A stretch of 64,000 bases of DNA from Pseudomonas sp. H1h (lineage in GTDB: Bacteria > Pseudomonadota > Gammaproteobacteria > Pseudomonadales > Pseudomonadaceae). The translations under genes were made by a program, and so were the position numbers. The notes below the pieces were generated by a model. That model saw nothing but the letters and a program-made list of their open reading frames with translations. It was not told the DNA's origin and searched no databases. Every line of letters begins with the position of its first letter. Within the stretch, counting starts at the first letter, position 1. The stretch lies in assembly GCF_000633255.1 (NCBI RefSeq), contig NZ_AYMJ01000031.1:186001-250000 (forward strand), read 5' to 3'. Shown here piece after piece: positions 7,661 to 15,908 of this stretch.

Positions 7661-8755
7661 TCAAAGGCTGAATTGGCTGGCGTCGTTTGAGCTCGGACGG
7701 CCCAGCGCCACGCTGATCGTGTTGCGCCCCGTGTGTTTGGCGGTATAGAGCGCCTTGTCGGCGTCATCCAGCCAGGCGACGGCATCGCTGTAGGCCGGCT
7801 GAAAACGCGCCAGGCCAATACTCAGGCTGACCCGCAGTTCCGGCACATCGGGATGACGGTACTGATGCAACGCCAGACGCAGTTGCTCCATCCGTGCCTC
7901 GGCCTTGTGCAGGGGCTGATCGGGCAGGATCACGCAGAACTCGTCCCCCCCATAGCGGCCCGCCGGTTCACCTTCGGCCAGTTGCTTGAGCTCGCGGGAC
8001 AGATGCCGCAGCACCGCGTCGCCGATGATGTGTCCGTAGTTGTCGTTGATTGACTTGAAGTGATCAATGTCGATCAGCGCCAGAATATCCAGGGTGTTGT
8101 GCTGCTGGCAGTGCTCGAACTTGCTGTGCAGCAGATCTTTCCACGCGCCATGGTTGAGCAGGCCGGTGAGGCTGTCGGTACGGCTGAGGGCGCTCAACGC
8201 ACGTTTGTGCTGGGCAAGTTTGATCGCCAGTTGATAAGAGACCAGACCCAGCGCCAGTGGATACAGGGTGAGCATCGGCAGGCAGGCCCAGACCTGGATC
8301 TGCGTCATGGTCAGGCTGAACTTGAACCCGAAGACTGCCCAGCCCAGCAGTACGCCGGCGAGTTGGGCGAGGGCGCCGAACAGGAACAGTCGTCGTCCAC
8401 CGGCGGCGACGTTGTTCATGGTCATCATCGACAGAATGGTCACGGTGGTCAGCGGGTTGAACTGAAAACATGCAGTCCAGAAGCCACCGCACAACGAGTC
8501 GTACAACAGGTTGCGACGTTCGGCGTGGTAGGGGAAGGTCGAGTGCGTTGACACCTGATAAGCCAGATGTGGCCAGACAAAACCGTTGAACACCAGCAGC
8601 GCCCAGAGCCAGGACGGCATGTGCAGCGGATACAGCGCTGCCGCTACGCTGAAAAAGCCGACGCCCAGACCGATGGCCCTTGGCAGATAGATGCGTCTGG
8701 CGAATGACAAGCCTTTGCCGCGTTGGTTTTCCATGATGTCCTGCGCCAGATTCAT
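7661..8755 (-). CDS. MASE2-type membrane diguanylate cyclase
   Basis: 364 residues. The N-terminal half is hydrophobic with several membrane segments and the MASE2 pattern (PRAIGLGVGFFSVAAALYPL, FVWPHLAYQ). The C-terminal half is a GGDEF domain: SRTDSLTGLLNHGAWKDLL, IDIDHFKSINDNYGHIIGDAVL, and the intact active site YGGDEF at residues 268-273. No RxxD inhibitory site is evident just before it. It should make c-di-GMP at the inner membrane. It shares the AdrA/DgcC-like architecture. The gene is 184 bases upstream of the BdlA-like receptor on the same strand, so the two may act in one c-di-GMP circuit. Confidence 0.9.
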   Translation of the reverse strand: MNLAQDIMENQRGKGLSFARRIYLPRAIGLGVGFFSVAAALYPLHMPSWLWALLVFNGFVWPHLAYQVSTHSTFPYHAERRNLLYDSLCGGFWTACFQFNPLTTVTILSMMTMNNVAAGGRRLFLFGALAQLAGVLLGWAVFGFKFSLTMTQIQVWACLPMLTLYPLALGLVSYQLAIKLAQHKRALSALSRTDSLTGLLNHGAWKDLLHSKFEHCQQHNTLDILALIDIDHFKSINDNYGHIIGDAVLRHLSRELKQLAEGEPAGRYGGDEFCVILPDQPLHKAEARMEQLRLALHQYRHPDVPELRVSLSIGLARFQPAYSDAVAWLDDADKALYTAKHTGRNTISVALGRPSSNDASQFSL

Positions 8756-8889
8756 CCTGAAATACTTTGCAGTATTTATTTCAGGTCGACCGTCCGTCGG
8801 TCAATTGCGCACATTGTCATTTATTCCAGCAGGAATGATCAGTGTCCTTTCGAGCCATTTAATCGTGGCGGGCGCAGGAGATAGGCGGT

Positions 8890-9498
8890 TTAGCGCTGGT
8901 ATCGCGCCAGAAACATCTCCAGTGCCGACTCGGCCACGGCTTTCCGGGTTGCCGCATCCAGTGGCGGCTGGCCCATGGAAATCTGTGGCCAGAAACCGAA
9001 CGACTTCAGCAGTCCTTGCAACTGCTGTGCGGCGAACTCCGCGTCCACGGCTTTCAGCCGGCCATCCGCCTGAGCAGCGCGAATCCACACCGTCAGGCCT
9101 TCTTCCCGTTCGCCCATGCGCGCCACCATGTCCTGCGCGCGCTCCGGGGAATGGATGGTGGCGGCAATTGCCACCCGGGCCAGACCGAGGAAATTGTCAT
9201 CGGCCATCATCTGCAATTTAGCCAACAGCATCTGCTGCAGTTGCTCGCGCAGCGGCTGATCCGCGCGATAGGTCACGGCCTGCTCGGCGGTGATGCGTGC
9301 CCAGAGTTGGTTGAGAATTTCGGCGAACAGCTCTTCCTTGCTCGGGAAATGGTTATACACCGTGCGCTTCGACACCCCGGCGGTGGCCGCGATCTTGTCC
9401 ATGCTGGTGATCTCGAAACCGTTGGCACGGAATTCGGCAATCGCCGCCTGGATGATGGCTTCGCGTTTGCGGTCGGTAAGGCGCTTTGGAGCTGTCAT
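8890..9498 (-). CDS. TetR/AcrR-family transcriptional regulator
   Basis: 202 residues. The N-terminal TetR HTH is clear: KREAIIQAAIAEFRANGFEITSMDKIAATAGVSKRTVYNHFPSKEELFAEIL. The rest is a helical ligand domain with a TetR C-terminal pattern. It is divergent from the metallo-beta-lactamase-fold gene at 9715. The 216-bp gap has two similar inverted-repeat sites, so it likely represses itself and that neighbour. The ligand is unknown. Confidence 0.92.
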   Translation of the reverse strand: MTAPKRLTDRKREAIIQAAIAEFRANGFEITSMDKIAATAGVSKRTVYNHFPSKEELFAEILNQLWARITAEQAVTYRADQPLREQLQQMLLAKLQMMADDNFLGLARVAIAATIHSPERAQDMVARMGEREEGLTVWIRAAQADGRLKAVDAEFAAQQLQGLLKSFGFWPQISMGQPPLDAATRKAVAESALEMFLARYQR

Positions 9499-9528
9499 AA
9501 GTACGCTTCGGCAGAAAAAAGGTGAAAT

Positions 9529-9591
9529 TACACTTGGCAGTTTACTTGTCGCCGCGTTTGATGCAACCTAGAAACTACACCGACCAGTGTA
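9529..9591. promoter_or_regulatory. Two candidate TetR operators
   Basis: TACAC-TTGGCA-GTTTA (9529-9544) and TACAC-CGACCA-GTGTA (9576-9591) share arms and spacing, and the second is a perfect 5-bp inverted repeat with a 6-bp centre. They lie 47 bp apart just upstream of the tetR start, where an autorepressor would bind. This is inference from symmetry and position. Confidence 0.5.
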
Positions 9592-9673
9592 ATGTTGCGT
9601 TAATCCTCGCAACCTAAAAACCAGAAAGTTCGGCTGATGCGTGCGTGCCTTGGCCATTTATCGTCCCACCGTG

Positions 9674-9698
9674 AAAAACCGTGAATTGCGCGGTTTTT
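9674..9698. terminator. Terminator-like hairpin in leader of MBL-fold gene
   Basis: AAAAACCG / CGGTTTTT pair across a 9-base loop (9674-9681 and 9691-9698), with the right arm ending in five T. It sits immediately before the GGAG ribosome site (9701) of the plus-strand gene starting at 9715. It could act as an attenuator, or hide the ribosome site's surroundings. Confidence 0.45.
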
Positions 9699-9714
9699 CT
9701 GGAGTCATTCAGTC

Positions 9715-10770
9715 ATGGCCAATCCAGTGTTCTCTGCGGATCAAACTTCCACGCCTGAAGCCTCTCGCCAGGATCAAGGGCTATTCCGTAACCATGCCCC
9801 GGTGCAGCGCGAAGGTTTTCGCAAGATGCTGAGGATCATGTGGAACATGATCTTCCACAAGCCGCGCAATACCCGACCGGCCGCCGCGATCCCGGTGCAA
9901 CCGTTGACGCGTGAAGACCTGCTGGCAGCGCCGAATCACAGCGTCTACCGCCTCGGGCACTCGACCTTGCTGCTGAAGATGCGCGACAAGTTCTGGATCA
10001 CCGATCCGGTCTTCGCCGAGCGCGCTTCGCCGGTGCAATGGGCCGGCCCGAAACGCTTCCACCAGCCGCCGATCAGCATCGACCAGCTACCGCCGATTGA
10101 AGCGGTGATCCTGTCGCACAATCACTACGACCACCTCGATTATGAAGCGGTGCTGAAACTGGCCGCCAAGACCAACTACTTCCTGACCCCTCTGGGCGTC
10201 GGCGACACCTTGATCAAATGGGGCATCGACGCCAGCAAAGTCCGCCAGTACGACTGGTGGCAGGGTACCGAAATCGCCGGCATCCGCTTCGTCGCCACGC
10301 CGTCGCAGCACTTCTCCGGTCGTGGCCTGTTCGACGGCAACAGCACCCTGTGGGCCTCGTGGGTGATGATCGACGGTGAAACGCGGATCTTCTTCAGCGG
10401 CGACAGCGGTTACTTCGACGGCTTCAAGCGTATTGGCGAACAGTACGGCCCGTTCGACCTGACCTTGATGGAAACCGGCGCGTACAACGTCGAATGGCCA
10501 CACGTGCACATGCAACCGGAAGAAACCCTGCAAGCCCACATCGACCTCAAGGGCCGCTGGCTATTCCCGATCCACAACGGCACCTTCGACCTGGCGATGC
10601 ACGCCTGGCATGAACCGTTTGACCGGATTCTGTCGCTGGCGTGGGAGCGCAGTGTTTCGATTACTACGCCGCAGATGGGGGAGGCGTTCAACCTGATGCA
10701 GCCGCAACGTGGTGGAGCGTGGTGGTTGGCGGTTGAAGGGGAGACTGAAGCGGTGGTGCAGGGCGCCTGA
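9715..10770 (+). CDS. MBL-fold metallo-hydrolase (RomA / NAPE-PLD-like)
   Basis: 351 residues. The zinc motif HNHYDHLD is at residues 135-142, followed by TPSQHFSGRG, FFSGDSGYFDGFKRIG and the late PIHNGTFDLAMHAWHEPFDR. Together they give the RomA/NAPE-PLD-like subgroup pattern of the metallo-beta-lactamase fold. Such enzymes hydrolyse phosphodiester or related bonds; the substrate here is unknown. A short basic N-terminal region (KMLRIMWNMIFHKPRN) may be amphipathic and membrane-associated. The start has GGAG 11 bases upstream. It is probably controlled by the divergent TetR regulator. Confidence 0.88.
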   Translation: MANPVFSADQTSTPEASRQDQGLFRNHAPVQREGFRKMLRIMWNMIFHKPRNTRPAAAIPVQPLTREDLLAAPNHSVYRLGHSTLLLKMRDKFWITDPVFAERASPVQWAGPKRFHQPPISIDQLPPIEAVILSHNHYDHLDYEAVLKLAAKTNYFLTPLGVGDTLIKWGIDASKVRQYDWWQGTEIAGIRFVATPSQHFSGRGLFDGNSTLWASWVMIDGETRIFFSGDSGYFDGFKRIGEQYGPFDLTLMETGAYNVEWPHVHMQPEETLQAHIDLKGRWLFPIHNGTFDLAMHAWHEPFDRILSLAWERSVSITTPQMGEAFNLMQPQRGGAWWLAVEGETEAVVQGA

Positions 10771-10805
10771 CGGCTTGCCGCGTCAAGGGAACACCGCCTC
10801 AATAC

Positions 10806-10830
10806 GCCCCTCTGTCCTTGATCGAGGGGC
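10806..10830. terminator. Hairpin after MBL-fold gene, weak terminator
   Basis: GCCCCTC / GAGGGGC forms a 7-bp stem (10806-10812 and 10824-10830) with an 11-base loop. No T-run follows, so Rho-independent termination is doubtful. The remaining stretch up to 11044 shows no gene; it presumably holds the amidase promoter. Confidence 0.4.
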
Positions 10831-11044
10831 TGGGCTTCAGCACATTCACTGGCGGGCTCAGTAGTGGTTGAATCTGGAAGAAAATGTGTCAGAAAAAGCC
10901 TCCGTTCCGTGTAGCGGCTACAAGTCAGGCTGACTTTTCCTACTTATGATTGTCCTTGTTGCTGACAGCTCTTTCTGACGGTGTTGGTAGGCTGTGTCGC
11001 GAGTGAACGACTCACTCGCTTTTTTTCATACAAGGACGATCCAT

Positions 11045-12559
11045 ATGAAACACCTCTTCAAACGCCGTATGAACACGCTGGCGCAAGCCATCCTGATTTC
11101 GCTGACAGCCACAACCATTGCCAGCGCCACGGCGAGTTCCGCGCTCGAATACGCCAGCGTCACTGAACTCAGTAGCCTGATGGCGAACAATGAACTGACC
11201 TCCGTTGCACTGGTTGAGCACCTCACGCAGCGGATTGCTGACCTGGACAAACAGGGCCCGGCCCTTCACTCCGTCATCGAGCTCAACCCGCAAGCCCTCG
11301 ACATTGCCAAGGCGCTGGACAAAGAACGTGCAGAAGGTCGGGCGCGGGGGGCGCTGCATGGGATTCCTGTGCTGCTCAAAGACAACTTCGATACCGCCGA
11401 CAACCTGCAAACCAGCGCGGGTTCTTTAGCGATGGTCGGTCAGCCGGCTGCCGATGATGCTTTTGTGGTTAAACAATTGAGGGATGCCGGCGCGATTGTG
11501 TTGGGTAAAACCAACATGAGTGAGTGGGCTTACGCGCGAGACATGGCTCTGCCGCATGGCTGGAGTGGCCGCGGTGGCCAAGGGAAAAACCCACACCTGT
11601 CGAGTGAAAGCACCTGCGGCTCCAGTTCCGGTTCCGCCTCTGCTGTGGCAGCAGGTTTTGCGCCGCTGTCCCTGGGCACTGAAACCAATGGTTCGATCTC
11701 TTGCCCGGCATCGGCCAACGGTGTGGTGGGTGTGAAACCAACCCGGGGTCTGTTAAGCCGATCCGGGATCGTGCCGATCACTCGTCTGCAAGACACTCCG
11801 GGTACCCTCAGTCGTACCGTTCGCGATGCGGCGCTGATGTTCAATGTCCTGCAAGGTGTCGATGTTGCAGACTCCGCCACTTCGGGCGCACCGACAGGTA
11901 TCGATTACACCGCGCAGTTGTCCAACGATGCCCTGCAAGGCAAACGCATCGGTTATCCCGTTGCATATGTCGGCACCAATGGTATGCCTCTGACCCCCGG
12001 CATTGAATTTCTGATGGCCATGGTCAGACTGCAGGAGCAAGGCGCTACGATCGTGCCTGTGACTGTTCGTTTGCCGGATATCGATGGCTACATCCCCGGT
12101 TTGATGGGCGGAATGAAATACGAATTGCCGGAATATTTTGCCAGTCGTCCCGGTCTACCGATCCAGTCGCTGCAAGCGTTGATCGACTTCAACAAAACCA
12201 ATCCCGGCAAAGAAGGTCACGGACAGGCCATGCTTGAAGCGATCAACGATCTGAGCATGACGCATGATCAGGCAAGCGCTTCGCTTGCAGCCATCAGCGA
12301 AAAATTCAAAGTCGCCATTGACGAGAAACTGCACGAGCACAACCTCGATGCAATGGTTGCCGAAGCCGATGGTTACTCGCAGTTCTCCGCCGCTGTCGCC
12401 GGCTACCCCGCGATCAGCTTGCCGTCGGGCATGAACGATGACGGGTTGCCGACCTCCGTGTTCTTTTTTGGCAAACCATGGAGCGAGCCGCAATTATTCG
12501 CCATGGCCTACAGCTATGAACAAGCCTCGGCCGAGTTACGACACCCTACGTTCAAGTAA
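11045..12559 (+). CDS. Exported amidase (amidase signature family)
   Basis: 504 residues. An N-terminal Sec signal peptide (hydrophobic stretch about residues 10-32 ending TIASATASS) is followed by the amidase signature fold. The Ser-cisSer-Lys triad is readable: Lys112 in IPVLLKDNFD, Ser193 in CGSSSGSASAVAAG, and nucleophile Ser217 in ETNGSISCPAS. The spacing matches the family. It should hydrolyse amides, perhaps peptide amides, in the periplasm or outside. Start 11045 follows AAGGA with good spacing; the frame is open upstream to 10994. It appears monocistronic. Confidence 0.9.
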   Translation: MKHLFKRRMNTLAQAILISLTATTIASATASSALEYASVTELSSLMANNELTSVALVEHLTQRIADLDKQGPALHSVIELNPQALDIAKALDKERAEGRARGALHGIPVLLKDNFDTADNLQTSAGSLAMVGQPAADDAFVVKQLRDAGAIVLGKTNMSEWAYARDMALPHGWSGRGGQGKNPHLSSESTCGSSSGSASAVAAGFAPLSLGTETNGSISCPASANGVVGVKPTRGLLSRSGIVPITRLQDTPGTLSRTVRDAALMFNVLQGVDVADSATSGAPTGIDYTAQLSNDALQGKRIGYPVAYVGTNGMPLTPGIEFLMAMVRLQEQGATIVPVTVRLPDIDGYIPGLMGGMKYELPEYFASRPGLPIQSLQALIDFNKTNPGKEGHGQAMLEAINDLSMTHDQASASLAAISEKFKVAIDEKLHEHNLDAMVAEADGYSQFSAAVAGYPAISLPSGMNDDGLPTSVFFFGKPWSEPQLFAMAYSYEQASAELRHPTFK

Positions 12560-12568
12560 TCATTCCAC

Positions 12569-12877
12569 CTAAGCGAAATCCCCACGCTCTACAACGTTCT
12601 GCTGCATAGCCTGAGGATTCAATTTACGACCCGGCGCAAACCCGGGAAAGAACACCAGCCCCTGCGCCTCAAACCGATAAGCCAGCGCCAACCGCGCCGC
12701 ATCCGAAACGTCCTGTTGCGCTTCAAACCGCTGAATGTCTTCCGCCGAAACCTCGGCCTCGCGCGACAGCTGTTCCACGCTCCAGCCCAGCATCGCTCGG
12801 GCCTGGACGCAGTGCGTCGGGGTGAACTGGAAAAGGGCAATGCGTTCGAGGATGTGGTTCATCGCAAGAGAGGCCAT
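12569..12877 (-). CDS. Small HTH (XRE-like) protein
   Basis: 102 residues from an ATG at 12877, preceded by CCCGGAG at good spacing. An upstream TTG at 12895 is a poorer start. The middle contains an XRE-like helix-turn-helix, ARAMLGWSVEQLSREAEVSAEDIQRFEAQ, and the tail is LVFFPGFAPGRKL. It is probably a DNA-binding regulator. It is convergent with the amidase and has no obvious target except perhaps itself. Confidence 0.72.
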   Translation of the reverse strand: MASLAMNHILERIALFQFTPTHCVQARAMLGWSVEQLSREAEVSAEDIQRFEAQQDVSDAARLALAYRFEAQGLVFFPGFAPGRKLNPQAMQQNVVERGDFA

Positions 12878-12970
12878 GGTGTGCTCCGGGCTCAAGAGTG
12901 CTGATTGAAAATGTACTGTGTTTTTGTACAGTTGTTTTCGGCCGGGATCAAACGCATTTTTTGATTTGCC

Positions 12971-13738
12971 CTAGTTCGCCGCCTCCAACCAGACGGACGG
13001 TGCCTGCCCGAGGATGCGCCGAAACATCGTCGAGAACGCCGCAGGGCTCTCATAACCGAAGTCCAGGGCGATCCGCGTCACCGCTTCACCGGCTGCCAGA
13101 CGTGCCAGTGCCAACACCACGCAGGCCTGCTGCCGCCATTGGCTGAAGCTCAGCCCGGTCTGTTGCCGAAACAGTCTGTTGAAGGTGCGCAAGCTTATGT
13201 GCAACTGATCGGCCCAGTGTTGCGGCGATTGATGGGCGTTCGGTTGATGCAGAAAGGTCTGACACAAAGACAGGAGCTTTCCGTCAGTCGGCAGCGGAAT
13301 GTGCAAGGGCAGGGGCGCACTGCGCGCCAGTTCATGCAGCAGCAAGTCGATCAGCACGCCGTCGCGCCCGGCGAGTTCATAGGTCAGCGGCACTTCTACC
13401 GCTTCCATCAACAAGTGCCGCATCAACGGCGAAACGCTGATCACCTGGCAACGCTGCCCCAAGTCCACCGCCCCTGGCTCGATGTACAAGCTGCGCGTGC
13501 TCACCCCCAGCATCAACACCTCATGCGCCACCCCCGGCGGAATCCATACCGCCCGCTGCGGCGGCACCACCCAATTACCGTCATGGGTGCGAACCTGCAT
13601 CACCCCGGTCGCGCCGTATAGCAATTGCGCCCGTCGATGCGTATGAAATGGCAACAGATGGCCGTGGGAATAATCCGTACCGATCGCCACCACCGGGCGC
13701 GGCGTGTCATCCAGCAGATTGATTGAGACATTGCGCAT
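12971..13738 (-). CDS. AraC-family transcriptional regulator
   Basis: 255 residues. The N-terminal cupin-type ligand domain carries HGHLLPFHTHRRAQLLYGATGVMQV and PPQRAVWIPPGVAHEV. The C-terminal AraC domain carries WADQLHISLRTFNRLFRQQTGLSFSQWRQQ and RIALDFGYESPAAFSTMFRRILGQAP. Start 13738 was chosen because GGGAAA lies eight bases upstream; earlier in-frame ATGs at 13756 and 13774 lack this. It is divergent from the TauE/SafE permease gene at 13851 and is a natural candidate to regulate it. Confidence 0.9.
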   Translation of the reverse strand: MRNVSINLLDDTPRPVVAIGTDYSHGHLLPFHTHRRAQLLYGATGVMQVRTHDGNWVVPPQRAVWIPPGVAHEVLMLGVSTRSLYIEPGAVDLGQRCQVISVSPLMRHLLMEAVEVPLTYELAGRDGVLIDLLLHELARSAPLPLHIPLPTDGKLLSLCQTFLHQPNAHQSPQHWADQLHISLRTFNRLFRQQTGLSFSQWRQQACVVLALARLAAGEAVTRIALDFGYESPAAFSTMFRRILGQAPSVWLEAAN

Positions 13739-13850
13739 CGAGCGTTTCCCGGTCATTGGCGTGAACGCGAACATTATTGGCTGAGTTGCTGAAGCAGGCC
13801 AAGCCATGTCGCTCTATCGTCGATAGCTTCCCACCACCGGAAAACGCGCC

Positions 13851-14666
13851 ATGCTCTACCTCCTGCTGACTCTCTTCGGCTGCCTGACCGGCATTACCGC
13901 CGTGCTCTTCGGTTTCGGCGGCGGCTTTGTCGTCGTGCCGCTGCTTTATCGCATGCTCACCGCCAGCCACGGCGCCGACGACCCCATCAGCCAATCAGCG
14001 ATGCACATTGCCGTCGCCACCTCGACGTGCGTGATGATCGTCAACGCCCTGATCGCCACCGACAAACACCGCCGTGCCGGCAACCTGATCCGCCATTATC
14101 TGTGGCCGTTAGGAGGCTTCATCGCCCTGGGCGCGATCATCGGCGCGATGGCGGCGGTGTGGGTCAGCGGCGATATCATTCGCTACGCCTTCATCGCCTA
14201 CCTCGGCGTGACCATCATCGATTGCTTGATCAGACGCGGATTCCTCACACGCACGGAAGGCGTCATCCCACGTCGACTCGGAAATACAGAAACGTCTGGC
14301 GGCGGTGTAGGCATCGGCGCCATCGCCACGTTCCTCGGCGTAGGAGGAAGCGTCATGACCGTGCCGCTCTTGCGTCGCTGCGGACTGAGCATGTCCCAGG
14401 CCACATCCATGGCGAACCCGTTGAGCGTGCCGGTGGCAGTGGCCGGGACACTGACCTACATGGCGCTGGCCGGTTTCAGCGAGACGGATCTGGGGGCGTG
14501 GTTTGTCGGGTATGTGGATTTGCTGGCATTTGCGGTGCTGACGTTGGGGTCGTTGGTCGGGATTCGATTGGCCACGCCGTGGATCGGGCGGATACCGGAT
14601 CGGGTGCATGCTTGGGTCTATATTGGATTGCTGATTCTTGTTTTGCTGGGCATGTCTATAAGATGA
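13851..14666 (+). CDS. TauE/SafE-family sulfite or organosulfonate exporter-like permease
   Basis: 271 residues, with about eight membrane segments. The family's glycine-rich repeats occur twice: LFGFGGGFVVVPLLY near the start and FLGVGGSVMTVPLLRR in the second half. Members move small anions such as sulfite, sulfoacetate or taurine-derived compounds across the inner membrane; the substrate cannot be told. The divergent AraC gene is a likely regulator. Two small unknown genes follow on the same strand. Confidence 0.88.
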   Translation: MLYLLLTLFGCLTGITAVLFGFGGGFVVVPLLYRMLTASHGADDPISQSAMHIAVATSTCVMIVNALIATDKHRRAGNLIRHYLWPLGGFIALGAIIGAMAAVWVSGDIIRYAFIAYLGVTIIDCLIRRGFLTRTEGVIPRRLGNTETSGGGVGIGAIATFLGVGGSVMTVPLLRRCGLSMSQATSMANPLSVPVAVAGTLTYMALAGFSETDLGAWFVGYVDLLAFAVLTLGSLVGIRLATPWIGRIPDRVHAWVYIGLLILVLLGMSIR

Positions 14667-14708
14667 GGCCTTCCCCGGCTCCACTGAAAATTGCTTCGCG
14701 GAGGAAAT

Positions 14709-15074
14709 ATGGCGATCTTGGAAAGTGACTGGAAGACATTCAAGGAGCTGCGCAAGTTGGCGCTGGATCGATTTTGCCAAGGCGTACTGGCGGAGACCCA
14801 GATCGTCGCTCAAAACAGTACGCTGTCAGCGCACGCCCGCTACCTGACGCTCTATCGCATGATTCGAAGTCGAGACAAGGATATGGCAGCGGTATTCGAT
14901 GGTCGGATGAGTCGCTCAAACGTAATGCTGCCTCTGATGTTGATGGTCGCGCATGACTTGCTGACCGACGCGGAATTGTCAGCGCTCAGTGAAGATATGC
15001 GGGAGCGTATTTCAGGCGCCGTTCGCCAGCCTTATGAAATTGAATGGGCCGAAGAAAGCAAATATGACTTCTGA
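14709..15074 (+). CDS. Hypothetical protein, 121 residues
   Basis: I do not recognise this protein. The start has a strong GGAGGAAAT ribosome site. It is helical and soluble, with no signal peptide; it begins MAILESDWKTFKELRKLALDRF and ends acidic/aromatic (EIEWAEESKYDF). The next gene begins 33 bases after its stop on the same strand, so the two may form a small operon. The region is somewhat less GC-rich than its neighbours. Confidence 0.7.
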   Translation: MAILESDWKTFKELRKLALDRFCQGVLAETQIVAQNSTLSAHARYLTLYRMIRSRDKDMAAVFDGRMSRSNVMLPLMLMVAHDLLTDAELSALSEDMRERISGAVRQPYEIEWAEESKYDF

Positions 15075-15107
15075 GTGTCATTGACCCGTATTTAGCAGAG
15101 AACCCAG

Positions 15108-15794
15108 ATGTTGGTCTTCAATTGTACCGAGGCCGCCAGTAAGTTCTTTAGCCATGTGCATAAAGGCAAAAAGCTCACGCCGGTGGATCCTGAACCACCG
15201 TCATCAGTTATTGAGGATGATGAGCACGCCCCTTTCGTCGAGCAGTGGCTGGTACACGCCATAACCGTGCAGCGTAAGCATGTACTGTTCGTCATCCACG
15301 TGGAAACTCGTTATTGCATGATCTTTGCCGATGCCAAGAAGGCTGACACTGAAGGTTTTGTTGCCTGGTTTGCTGACCGTTGGCGTGAAGGATTAATGCG
15401 CGATGCGATCAATCACGACCTCATGAACTGGGTCGATGCCGGCATCATGCCGCAGCGAGTGGAGGAGGCCCGTCGCGAACACAGGTTTTATCGACGTAGC
15501 CATCGCAGTGCGCAAAAACACATCGATGAGATTGCCTGGTTTTTTCAGGATTGTGCAGCGGAGTGGGGGTGTTTACCGCAGGGCGAACGGGCCGCCATTG
15601 GCTTCGATGCGCAGATGAACGACACGCCCAGAAGTAAAGGCCAAAAAGAGTGTTTCTGGCCGGATAAAGAAATGATTGCTCACTGGTTGCGTCAGTATTG
15701 CTCAGTGGATGAAGCAGACATTCGCGCCGCTTTAAAACGGCGCAGAAAGGCGAAACAGGAGATTAGTGCTTTTGAAGAATCGCTGCAGCGCTGA
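15108..15794 (+). CDS. Hypothetical protein (possibly DUF6933-like)
   Basis: 228 residues, not recognised with certainty. It opens MLVFNCTEAASKFF and has a predicted beta-rich first half (QRKHVLFVIHVETRYCMIFADAK). The second half is charged and helical, and the basic tail is KRRRKAKQEISAFEESLQR. The opening resembles proteins named DUF6933, but I cannot verify that. No membrane segment is seen. It probably forms an operon with the 121-residue gene just upstream. Confidence 0.65.
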   Translation: MLVFNCTEAASKFFSHVHKGKKLTPVDPEPPSSVIEDDEHAPFVEQWLVHAITVQRKHVLFVIHVETRYCMIFADAKKADTEGFVAWFADRWREGLMRDAINHDLMNWVDAGIMPQRVEEARREHRFYRRSHRSAQKHIDEIAWFFQDCAAEWGCLPQGERAAIGFDAQMNDTPRSKGQKECFWPDKEMIAHWLRQYCSVDEADIRAALKRRRKAKQEISAFEESLQR

Positions 15795-15908
15795 AATTTT
15801 TGGTCGCACTCGATTCCTGAGAAAGTCCCCGCCATAATCCGCCGCGAAACTGACCTGCGCCGATCTATACATAACGGCGCAACCTCCGACTCACTCAGGG
15901 ATCGATCC

